Origin: Portibacter marinus
GTDB taxonomy: Bacteria > Bacteroidota > Bacteroidia > Chitinophagales > Saprospiraceae
Direction: 5' to 3'
DNA length: 64,000 nucleotides
NCBI RefSeq assembly: GCF_021533195.1
Contig: NZ_JAJNKB010000002.1
Location: forward strand, 310,001-374,000
In this document: positions 9,231 through 17,800 of the stretch, piece after piece
Layout of the letters: each line of letters starts with the position of its first letter
How positions within the stretch are numbered: position 1 is the first letter of the stretch
Program-made: the position numbers and the translations under genes
The notes under the pieces: generated by a model
Databases searched by the model: none
What the model was told of the DNA's origin: nothing
The model's input: the letters and a program-made list of their open reading frames with translations, nothing else

Positions 9231-9941
9231 CTATAGCAATTTAAAAATTGTCCACAGGATCTTATGTCCCGCTAATATGGTGCCTCTCACTGTTCCTGAA
9301 ACCTTGGAAACACCAATCCTCTTCCGGTACTTAGCAGGAATTTCTGTAAATCTGAATTTATGTTTTGCGGCTTTCACCTGCATCTCTACAGTCCATCCAA
9401 AGGTCTTATCCTGCATTTCGATTTCTATTAATTTATCATAACGGATAGCCCGAAAAGGACCCAGATCTGTAAAGGTCACATTGTAAAACAATTTGATCAA
9501 GGTGGTTGCGAGCCAGTTACCGAACACTTGCTGCGGCATCATTGCACCTTTCTCTAACTGACCCACAGCCCTGGAGGCTATGACCATATGCATCCCGTCG
9601 TTGATGATTGGTCTTACCAGCTCCGGCATCTGTTCCGGGTAGTCCGAGTAGTCTCCATCAAGGAACACCACGATGTCAGGATTACTTTCCAGTGATTCGA
9701 TGTATGCCATCCCTTTTAAACATGCGTTTCCATATCCTTTCTCGGGTTCAGATACGACAATCGCGCCTGCTTCACTGGCGACCTCCGCAGTTCGATCTGT
9801 ACTATTATTTTCACATACGATGATATTCCGTACGAGATACTTTGGAATATCTTTGATGACATGAGCAATCGAAGCCTCTTCGTTGTAGGCTGGAATAATC
9901 ACATCTATAATGGGTTCTCGACTCAAATTTTGAAATTGCAC
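9231..9941 (-). CDS. GT2 glycosyltransferase, polyprenyl-phosphate sugar synthase-like
   Basis: A 236-residue soluble GT-A enzyme similar to dolichyl/polyprenyl-phosphate mannose or glucose synthases. Motifs: VIIPAYNEE at the N-terminus, CENNSTDRT, FLDGDYSDYPE with the DxD-like metal site, and FGWTVEMQVKA. It has no C-terminal membrane helices. It is the first gene of the three-gene operon and probably makes the activated lipid-linked donor for the downstream GT-C enzyme (inference). Confidence 0.78.
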   Translation of the reverse strand: MQFQNLSREPIIDVIIPAYNEEASIAHVIKDIPKYLVRNIIVCENNSTDRTAEVASEAGAIVVSEPEKGYGNACLKGMAYIESLESNPDIVVFLDGDYSDYPEQMPELVRPIINDGMHMVIASRAVGQLEKGAMMPQQVFGNWLATTLIKLFYNVTFTDLGPFRAIRYDKLIEIEMQDKTFGWTVEMQVKAAKHKFRFTEIPAKYRKRIGVSKVSGTVRGTILAGHKILWTIFKLL

Positions 9942-10036
9942 CGCGAAGGTACGCTATTAATTAATTAATATACTGTTCGACATATGACATTCGGATGTGG
10001 AACGTTTACTTTTACAGATAGAACGAAGAGAAATTT

Positions 10037-10044
10037 TACTTTTG
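10037..10044 (+). promoter_or_regulatory. -7 promoter element TACTTTTG abutting a start codon
   Basis: TACTTTTG matches the Bacteroidota TAnnTTTG element and ends 4 nt before the ATG at 10049, so the transcript would start at or beside the start codon. No convincing -33 element is seen. Confidence 0.55.
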
Positions 10045-10048
10045 CAGC

Positions 10049-11536
10049 ATGAACAGAGCTTTTCTTAGTGTTTTAGTATTATTAGCACTTATAGTCGGAG
10101 GAATTACATCTTGTAGGTATTCTGAAAACTTTTACGACCGCACTGATGCGATGATTGAGTTTTCAACCGATACTTTGAGGTTTGATACCGTTTTCACTAC
10201 AGTCGGTTCAGCTACACGTAGTTTTAAAATCTACAATCCATACAATGAAGCACTACTACTGAGTAGGGTTGGATTGGACAAGGGAAGTGACAGTTTTTTT
10301 AGGTTGAATGTCAATGGTGTGGCAGGGACTGAGGTTGAGGGAACTGAAATTCCGCCAAAAGACAGCATTTATGTTTTTGCAGAAGTCACAATAGATCCCG
10401 ATATGGATCTTTCGATTAGCCCTTTTATCATAGAAGAACAACTTTTAGTGGAAGTGAATGGCAATCAACAAAAAATAATCCTTGAAGCCTGGGGACAGAA
10501 TGCAAACTATGTCCCATCGAACGCTGCTAAAGGGCGGCTTTCTTTGTTGTCATGTGATTTGGAAACAGTGATTTGGGATGATCCCAAGCCTTATGTGATC
10601 TATGGCATTTTGATCGTAGATAGTTGTACACTGGAATTACCACCGGATTGCAAAGTTTATGTTCATGGAGGGGTTGCTTTTACAGAGGAGCGAGCGACTT
10701 ACAATGATGGTAGAGTCATTGTCTTGAAGGATGGGAGTCTGGTGGCCAATGGTACAATAGATCAACCAGTCATCATTCAGGGCGATCGGCTGGAGTCTGA
10801 ATATGAAGGAGTGCCAGCTCAGTGGTATGGCCTTCAGATTTTTCCGGAAAGTAAGGGGAATCAACTCAGACACACCATTGTAAAAGATGGGATTACAGGC
10901 ATTACCATCGATAGTTTAGGCGAACTAGAACTGGATGCCGTGGAGGTTAGTAACCACGCTACCAGAGCTTTGGTTTCTTTTCATGTTGGTCAATTAAATA
11001 TCAAAAATTCACTTTTTCATAGTGCTGGAGCTGAAACTCTCCTTGTAAAATATGGTGGTGAAGTCAACATTGACTATTCGACGATCGCGGGCTATGACGG
11101 TAACCAGGTCGCCTCTTTATATGCGGACAATTTTAGGTGTACAGACGAGATTTTTTGTAGTCCTATTTTGGTTAATCCACTTTTCATTAATTTAAGAAAT
11201 ACCGTCATTGCTGGTCAGAGTGAGGATGAAATACTGTTTGTTGATGGCACCTTTAACGAGGAACCAAATGTTTTTAACTACCAGCTTACAAATTGTGCGT
11301 TGGATATCGACACGCTTCTAAATGTATTTCCTAATTTTTTTGACCAATGTGAGAACTGTCTGACCATCAATAAGTCAGAAAATCTATTTGCAGACCTTGA
11401 TGAGAAAAACTTTCATCTTGACACATTATCTCAACTCGAAATGCAGGCCATTCCACTTTCAGGGATTTTTAGTGATTTGGACGGAAATTTACGAGATGTT
11501 GAAAAGCCGGACATTGGATGCTACGAATATCAGTGA
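10049..11536 (+). CDS. Lipoprotein with predicted right-handed beta-helix
   Basis: A 495-residue lipoprotein of unknown function; lipobox GITSC with Cys22. The N-terminal 120 residues look like a beta-sandwich (DTLRFDTVFTTVGSATRSFKIYN). The middle (about residues 180-420) shows short beta-rich repeats such as VFVHGG, NGTIDQPVIIQG, NQLRHTIVKDG and GELELDAVEVSN, typical of parallel beta-helix proteins. The end PDIGCYEYQ is a common closing motif of secreted Bacteroidota beta-helix proteins. It is divergent from the glycosyltransferase operon and faces a thioredoxin lipoprotein, suggesting an envelope role. Confidence 0.7.
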   Translation: MNRAFLSVLVLLALIVGGITSCRYSENFYDRTDAMIEFSTDTLRFDTVFTTVGSATRSFKIYNPYNEALLLSRVGLDKGSDSFFRLNVNGVAGTEVEGTEIPPKDSIYVFAEVTIDPDMDLSISPFIIEEQLLVEVNGNQQKIILEAWGQNANYVPSNAAKGRLSLLSCDLETVIWDDPKPYVIYGILIVDSCTLELPPDCKVYVHGGVAFTEERATYNDGRVIVLKDGSLVANGTIDQPVIIQGDRLESEYEGVPAQWYGLQIFPESKGNQLRHTIVKDGITGITIDSLGELELDAVEVSNHATRALVSFHVGQLNIKNSLFHSAGAETLLVKYGGEVNIDYSTIAGYDGNQVASLYADNFRCTDEIFCSPILVNPLFINLRNTVIAGQSEDEILFVDGTFNEEPNVFNYQLTNCALDIDTLLNVFPNFFDQCENCLTINKSENLFADLDEKNFHLDTLSQLEMQAIPLSGIFSDLDGNLRDVEKPDIGCYEYQ

Positions 11537-11550
11537 TTCAAAAGATTAAA

Positions 11551-12024
11551 TTAAAGTGCAGCCTTGTCTAAGGCCCGTCGAGCCATTGCCTTCAGACCAG
11601 TTTGATATAAAGCACCTTCATTTCTCTCTAAGACTCTGCCGCGCTGATCAAGAATCAATAGGGTGGGGTAGCCAGCAACACCAAACATGACGCCCAGATT
11701 GGGACCATTGTCTTTTTCAGCATTGACCTTATAGTTAATAAATTTAGACTTCATATAATCGGCAAATTTCTCATCTACAAATACATCTTCATCCATTAGT
11801 TTACATGGCGTACACCAATCCGTATAGAAGTCTACAAATATTAATTTGTTACTTGCCACTGCCTGGTCCACAACGTTTGAAAGTGAGACTGAAGAATTAT
11901 GGTTAAAATCCATCTTATCTGGATTTTTAGTAGACTCATCTTCCTTTAAAACCGTATGCGTAGTTGTGCATGATAGAGCCAGAAAAATGACCAGTAAAAT
12001 TTGAATGCTGATTTTCATATTCAT
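11551..12024 (-). CDS. Thioredoxin-fold lipoprotein
   Basis: A 157-residue exported thioredoxin-like protein. The signal peptide ends in lipobox LALSC (Cys19), so it is expected to be membrane-anchored in the periplasm. The thioredoxin domain holds the redox motif WCTPC (Cys71, Cys74) and the cis-proline loop GYPTLL. The arrangement resembles the thioredoxin-7/DsbD-gamma-like group that keeps envelope thiols reduced. A 7-bp hairpin lies directly before the start codon. Confidence 0.86.
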   Translation of the reverse strand: MNMKISIQILLVIFLALSCTTTHTVLKEDESTKNPDKMDFNHNSSVSLSNVVDQAVASNKLIFVDFYTDWCTPCKLMDEDVFVDEKFADYMKSKFINYKVNAEKDNGPNLGVMFGVAGYPTLLILDQRGRVLERNEGALYQTGLKAMARRALDKAAL

Positions 12025-12026
12025 AA

Positions 12027-12044
12027 TTATACTTCTGAGTATAA
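12027..12044 (-). other. Small hairpin directly upstream of thioredoxin lipoprotein start
   Basis: TTATACT and AGTATAA form a 7-bp stem with a TCTG loop two bases before the start codon of the minus-strand thioredoxin lipoprotein. It could hinder ribosome access if the first ATG is used; a second in-frame ATG lies 6 nt inside. Confidence 0.4.
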
Positions 12045-12063
12045 CGATATTAAAGTTATAAGA

Positions 12064-12825
12064 TTATTGCTTTTCCTTGATTTCACTAAGATAGGCATAT
12101 TTTCGACGGAGCGCTTCAGCGTTTGCTTTCGCAATTTGGTGTCCTAGCTTTCCGTCTTTGAATCCACCTTTTAGATAATAAGATCTGAAATACTTAAACC
12201 AGGGTTTAAGCTTAGAGATCAGTCCTGCCTTTTGCTTCTGTGAATACATTTCTGCTGCCCCCAAACGGGCGTAGTGGTCCAGTCTTTTCTGTAAAGATTC
12301 CACATCCGCATAGGAATAGTGCATAATGTGGCCTGGTAAAATTGTTCGGGTCTGCCATTTCTCAATATGTAAATTTTCATGCACTTTTTGATTATTCCAC
12401 CTAGTCGTTTCTCGATGGTACAATCTAAATTTAATATCTGGGTTCCAATCTCCATGCTTGATGGCTACAGAGCCTATGTGATTGATACGCCTGAATCCAT
12501 AGATATGTTGCTGATTAAGTTGAATTTCACAAAGCGACCGTGACATTTCATCGTCAGGACGTTCATCTGCATCTATGCTAAGAATCCAATCGTAAGTGGT
12601 CATATCTGCTCCGAAATTTCTTGCAGCTCCATATCCTTCCCAGGGTTTGGTGAAGCATTTGGCTCCGAGATTTTGAGCTATTTCCGTAGTTCTGTCAATA
12701 CTTCCACTATCTACAACAATGACATCTTCCGAGAAAACTTTGCAAGAAGAAATACACCCTGCTATTTGGTTTTCCTCGTTGTGTGTGATGACTACGACAG
12801 ATATATTATTCTTGCACTTTAGCAT
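12064..12825 (-). CDS. GT2 glycosyltransferase, WaaE/KdtX-like (LPS core)
   Basis: A 253-residue cytosolic GT-A enzyme of the WaaE/KdtX group, which transfers glucose or a similar sugar onto lipopolysaccharide core heptose. Motifs: VVVITHNEENQI, DVIVVDSGSIDRT, KPWEGYGAARNFG and LSIDADERP with the DxD site. The C-terminus is the basic YLKGGFKDGKLG region typical of the family. It overlaps the upstream cysQ gene by 20 nt, so the two are translated together. Confidence 0.85.
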   Translation of the reverse strand: MLKCKNNISVVVITHNEENQIAGCISSCKVFSEDVIVVDSGSIDRTTEIAQNLGAKCFTKPWEGYGAARNFGADMTTYDWILSIDADERPDDEMSRSLCEIQLNQQHIYGFRRINHIGSVAIKHGDWNPDIKFRLYHRETTRWNNQKVHENLHIEKWQTRTILPGHIMHYSYADVESLQKRLDHYARLGAAEMYSQKQKAGLISKLKPWFKYFRSYYLKGGFKDGKLGHQIAKANAEALRRKYAYLSEIKEKQ

Positions 12826-13585
12826 AAGCTACAAAATAAGGATTTCTAAGCACCTCCTTATTATAAATTAAAGGTTGTCCGGTTTCCTCATTGATAACTT
12901 TTCCGCCTGCTTCTTCTAATATGATTTGAGCAGCTGCGGTATCCCATTCCATGGTGGGTGCTAATCTTGGGTAGAGCTCTGCATCACCTGAAGCGAGAAT
13001 CAGAAATTTAAGCGAGCTTCCTCTTGAAACCAAGTTTGGTTGATTTAAGCCATCTACAAAGTGTTGGGTGTCTTCATTCAGGTGTGATCTGGAACAGACT
13101 ACTCTAAGTCCTATATCATTCAAATGGAATGGTTTCGAGGCCAATGGAGTTTTAGTGCCGCCATTGACATGAAAAGCGCCCGCATTTCTATAAGCATAAT
13201 ACAGGTCTTCAGTAACAGGTGTGTAAACTATTCCACCTATGACAACATTATTTTGAATGAGTGCAATGTTGACGGTAAAATCACCATTCCTCTTTATAAA
13301 TTCCTTAGTTCCATCCAATGGGTCAACCAGCCAGAAATGAGGGTATTTCGATCGTACCGAATAAGGTATCTGCTTATTCTCTTCACTAATGATAGGGATC
13401 TCAGGAAACAAGTCTAAAAGTCCACTGCAAATGATCTCATTGGCCATCTTGTCGGCTTTGGTAAGCGGAGAATCATCTCCTTTGACCTCGACACCGAAGT
13501 CATCTGAATTGTAAATTTCCAAAATCGCTTCGCCTGCTTTTTTAGCGATTCCCAATAGTTCATCCAGATTCTTGTTCCAGTTCAT
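12806..13585 (-). CDS. cysQ: 3'(2'),5'-bisphosphate nucleotidase CysQ
   Basis: A magnesium-dependent phosphatase of the inositol-monophosphatase superfamily that removes the 3'-phosphate of PAP, the by-product of sulfotransfer and sulfate assimilation. Seen: GDDSPLTKADK, ISEENKQI, the metal-binding signature WLVDPLDGTKEF, and the second site MEWDTAAAQIIL. The reading frame extends upstream to a TTG at 13612, but that TTG is part of a TACCTTTG promoter element. The ATG at 13585 (MNWNKNLDELL) is therefore the start, giving 259 residues, the usual length. Confidence 0.93.
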   Translation of the reverse strand: MNWNKNLDELLGIAKKAGEAILEIYNSDDFGVEVKGDDSPLTKADKMANEIICSGLLDLFPEIPIISEENKQIPYSVRSKYPHFWLVDPLDGTKEFIKRNGDFTVNIALIQNNVVIGGIVYTPVTEDLYYAYRNAGAFHVNGGTKTPLASKPFHLNDIGLRVVCSRSHLNEDTQHFVDGLNQPNLVSRGSSLKFLILASGDAELYPRLAPTMEWDTAAAQIILEEAGGKVINEETGQPLIYNKEVLRNPYFVAYAKVQE

Positions 13586-13609
13586 CGATATTTTTACTTT
13601 TAGAGCTCG

Positions 13610-13617
13610 CAAAGGTA
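13610..13617 (-). promoter_or_regulatory. -7 promoter element TACCTTTG for cysQ
   Basis: Minus-strand TACCTTTG fits TAnnTTTG and lies 24 nt upstream of the cysQ ATG. It lies in the short gap to the divergent galE gene and decides against the upstream TTG start. Confidence 0.6.
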
Positions 13618-13630
13618 AAAATATAATACG

Positions 13631-14644
13631 ATGGGTAAAATTTTAGTGACAGGAGGCGTGGGTTACATTGGTTCACATACCGTTGTGGATTTAATTGAAA
13701 ATGGTTATGAAGTTATTTCTGTGGATAACCTAGTCAATTCGAAGGAAAGTGCATTAGAAGGAATCGAAAGAATAACCGGCATAAGCATAGAAAATTATGA
13801 AGTTGACCTTTGTGATCTTAATGATCTGAGACAAGTATTTTCCGAGCACCCTGATATAAGTGGCGTTATCCACTTTGCAGCGTTAAAAGCAGTTGGTGAG
13901 TCGGTTGAAGAACCAGTGTTGTATTTTAGAAATAACGTCAATGGCCTTATTAATCTGGTGGATTGTTGTATAGAGTCAAATGTGAAACATTTTATTTTCT
14001 CATCATCTTGTACGGTCTACGGAGTCGTGGAGAACTTGCCTTGTACTGAAGATTCTCCAATCAAACCTGCTGAGTCACCCTATGGAAGGACAAAGCAGAT
14101 CAGCGAAATGATCATTGAAGACTCCTTTAGAAACACGGATGTAAAAGCGATATTACTTAGATACTTCAATCCTGCTGGTGCCCATAAAAGCAATCTGCTA
14201 GGAGAAAATCCCAAGAAAGTAGCGTTGAATCTGGTTCCAGTTATCACTGAAACAGCTTTAGGGTTAAGAGAAAAAACAGTGGTTTTTGGTGACCAATTTG
14301 ATACCAGAGATGGTAGTTGTGTCAGAGATTATATTCACGTCATGGACCTAGCAGATGCTCATACAAAAGCCTTGCAGTTTCTGGAAAACTCACCAGAAGC
14401 TAAAAAGTTAGATAGCTACAATCTGGGTATCGGAAAAGGTGTTACTGTTCTGGAGGCCATCAAGGCCTTTGAGAAAGTGACCGGCCAACCATTGAACTAC
14501 GAAATAGGACCTCCACGGCCAGGTGATGTGGTAGCCATCTATGCCGATCATACTAAAGCCACTAAGGATCTCGGTTGGAATCCAACTCGAGGAATCGAGG
14601 AGATTATGGAGAGTGCATGGAAGTGGGCTAATAGAAAGAACTAA
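13631..14644 (+). CDS. galE: UDP-glucose 4-epimerase
   Basis: A 337-residue extended short-chain dehydrogenase that interconverts UDP-glucose and UDP-galactose with bound NAD. The N-terminal Rossmann motif is VTGGVGYIGSHT; the catalytic pair is in SSSCTVYG (Ser/Thr) and YGRTK (Tyr-x-x-x-Lys). The C-terminal substrate region shows YNLGIGKGVTVLEAI and RPGDV. Length and motifs are those of GalE. It starts 45 bp from the divergent cysQ. Confidence 0.95.
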   Translation: MGKILVTGGVGYIGSHTVVDLIENGYEVISVDNLVNSKESALEGIERITGISIENYEVDLCDLNDLRQVFSEHPDISGVIHFAALKAVGESVEEPVLYFRNNVNGLINLVDCCIESNVKHFIFSSSCTVYGVVENLPCTEDSPIKPAESPYGRTKQISEMIIEDSFRNTDVKAILLRYFNPAGAHKSNLLGENPKKVALNLVPVITETALGLREKTVVFGDQFDTRDGSCVRDYIHVMDLADAHTKALQFLENSPEAKKLDSYNLGIGKGVTVLEAIKAFEKVTGQPLNYEIGPPRPGDVVAIYADHTKATKDLGWNPTRGIEEIMESAWKWANRKN

Positions 14645-14796
14645 GTTTGCCTGGAATAAAATCCGAGACCATTTGACAAGAAGAGTTGTGAGCAATGATT
14701 TTAAAGATTGGGTTAGATTCCTGCGCTGTACAACTGCAAGATTGAAAATTCTTCACTAAAGTATTGATCAAGACAGCTAGCCCTATCCCATGCAAT

Positions 14797-14804
14797 TATC
14801 TTTG
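14797..14804 (+). promoter_or_regulatory. -7 promoter element TATCTTTG
   Basis: TATCTTTG matches TAnnTTTG and lies 31 nt upstream of the GTG start of the 1640-residue protein. Confidence 0.55.
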
Positions 14805-14835
14805 CAAAAGCACTGTTTAAAACAAAACTGATTTT

Positions 14836-17800
14836 GTGAGGATACTATTTACTTTTATACTCCTATACTCTTTTTATTACATTCATGCTGCAGACTACTA
14901 CTGGGTAGGAGGCAGTGGAAATTGGTCTGATATCTCCCATTGGGCAGCCGCGTCCGGAGGCACCGTTAAATACCCTGTCGCTCCCACATCAGAGGATAAT
15001 GTCATTTTCGATGAAAATTCATTCGATGCTCCAGGTCAAGTCGTCACCTTCAAGAACAATATCATTTTCTGTAAGTCGATGGATTGGTCTGTAGTTACGA
15101 ATAATCCGACCCTTCGAGGAGCTAAATCCGTTACCGTAAGTGTTTTCGGTGATCTACTTCTATCTAATGAAATGTCAATAGCCTTCGAGGGTAAATTTCT
15201 GTTGACAGGATCTATGGGAAATAAAAGGGTCGATTTTGCTGGCAATCTGATTCCCGGCGTTGTGACTTTTGAAGGAGAAAGTACCTGGTCAGTCGAAAGT
15301 GCACTTGAAATTGACTCCATGCTAGAAATAAGCCGTGGGAATGTGCATTTCAATGAGAACGACATCAATTGTCAATTTTTTCATATCAACACTTTCGGGA
15401 CTAAAGAAGTCAATTTGACAAACTCTAACATCGTAATCTCAGGATCCTACCAGGAAGACTATGGTTATGACGGAGATGGCTCTGTCAGCATGATCATACA
15501 AAGAAACTTTCTGACCTTAAATGCCGAAGGATCTGTCATAGATATTTCTGCTGCCAATCCTGAGTTAAGATATTTAGGTCAGCAAGAAGTCAAATTAGAT
15601 ACGGTTCGTTTTTCTGCAACAACCGGATCTGCGCTATTGAACTCCACCTGGCATGAAGAGCCAATTGAATTTGGTGAACTTAGCTTTAATTCCAGTGCCA
15701 GGGTGGAAGGCAGTTTCAATGCAGAAATGGTCTCTTTTGGAGCGGGAGGTCGATACAGATTGGGGGCAGAAAGGAGGTATCAGATTGGAGACGTTTTGGC
15801 CGCCGGGGATTGTGTAGAAGGTGTGATTGTCACTTCTGATAATCCTGGAGTCCCTGTAAATATTGAGCTTACGAGTGGGAATGTTGATGTTGACTTTATC
15901 ACAGCAAGAGATATTCACATCGAAGGAGGTCTGCTCAATGCAAATAATGGCGTTGACCTGGGAAATAATATGGGCTGGAATTTTAACAATACCACCGCGG
16001 TGGATTATTACTGGGTTGGTGGATCCGGTTGGTGGGATGATCCTTCACACTGGTCTCTTACTAGTGGAGGACCTTCAGCGGGTTGTATTCCTTCAGGAAA
16101 GGATAATGCTTTTTTTGACGTCAATTCTTTTACTGCACCCAATCAAAGCGTTAGGCTTAACAACAGAAGTACGTTTATTCACGATATGATTTGGTCAGAT
16201 GTTATTGGGGCCCCAGAGTTTACAAGTCGATTGGATCAAAGAATGGTGGTTACAGGATCTCTTGAACTTGATCCAAATATGAAGCATGATATTTCAGGGT
16301 ATTATGATTTTGAGTCAATCGAGAAGGGGAATACCATTACCACGAATGGAAAAATTTTCAATGAATCTATATCTTTTGCAGGGACAGAGGGCGAATGGTT
16401 ATTGGTGGATGATGTAGAAGTTTACAGAGCTGTATACTTTAATTCAGGCACACTGGATATCAATGGTAATCAGCTCATTATGACCAGGATGATCAGTAAT
16501 TCTAATAGAATGCGAAACCTGGATATTTCAGATAGCTACCTATTTCTGAGGGAATCGCAATATCTCAGTGTGGAGTGGAATGTTCATATGCAGGGATTTA
16601 TGGTGGATGCGACCAATAGCACTATAGAATTTGTAGACAAATCTTCATTTCAGCATGATGGGCAAGCAACCCGAGGTAAACCACATTATGCTAAAGTAAT
16701 TTTTAATAATGTACGTGGAGGGGTCACCAGCTTTGATGAGTTGACAGATGAGTCAGAGACTTCGGTGATTGTGGATGACATGACATTTAGTGGCAGAGGT
16801 AATTTTACGGGGTCTACAGAGGTTGGTATTTTAAGACTGGCAGAGGGTTTCTCTTATGTTTTTGACTCCAATGGAAATCGGAGGCAGGTCATCAGCGAAA
16901 TCATTACGCAAGGAAGTTGTGACAAAGGGACGACCATGTTGTTTGGAAGTACTCCTGGTGAAAGAGGTCATATAGAATTAAGAAACAACGAAATGCTCGA
17001 GAGAATGTACATTTTCGACATTGAGATATTGGGAAGTACTTTAACCAATAACAATTCAATCGACGGTGGCAATAATATCGGCATGACCTTTAATGAGCTA
17101 AGTGGAAGAACTCTTTACTGGGTTGGGGATGGAGGATTGTGGCAGGATGTTTCACATTGGTCTCTGAACAGTGGTGGTGCAGGAGGGGAATGCATACCTA
17201 CACCATTGGATGATGTCGTATTTGATCAAAACTCTTTCAGTTCTGCAAATCAAACAGTGGAAACCATACCTTCCCAATTCGCCTATTGTAAAAATTTTAG
17301 TTTTACAAATCAAACACAGAATCCCAGAATTTGGATGGATTATTTGCAGATCAATGGCTCAATCCGGGTGGACAACTCTTTTCGTTATGATGTGTCCTGG
17401 TTGATTTTGACGGGTGAATTAAGTGAAACTATAGTATTGGGTGGTCAACAATTGGAGAATGTCAGGATGCGAGGGCAAGGACAATACACATTTATGGATC
17501 AGGTCATGATGAACAATTTGATCCAGAATTCCGGAGAAATAGTATTGAATGACATCCTGGTAGAATGCAACAGCATAGCTACTGAAGGAAATAGGCCCAT
17601 GATAATGACCTTAGGAAAATCTGAGATCACTTTTTATATCAACAATGCATACGGGTTTAATGATAGAAGCCGAACGCTGACTGTGAATCCTGGCCAATCC
17701 ACCTTAATCTTTCCAAAAGACGATGTGGGCGTTTTTTCGCTAAGTAAAATTAAATTGCACGATATCCGATTTACCAATCCAGGTGGAAGGGCCACGATTG

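Noticed and set aside
13586-13612. Upstream TTG start for cysQ
   Set aside because: The TTG is part of a TACCTTTG promoter element, and the conserved domain begins normally from the ATG at 13585.
14645-14835. tRNA-like GGTTAGATTCC in the gap after galE
   Set aside because: It resembles a T-loop only locally; no acceptor stem or anticodon arm can be drawn.
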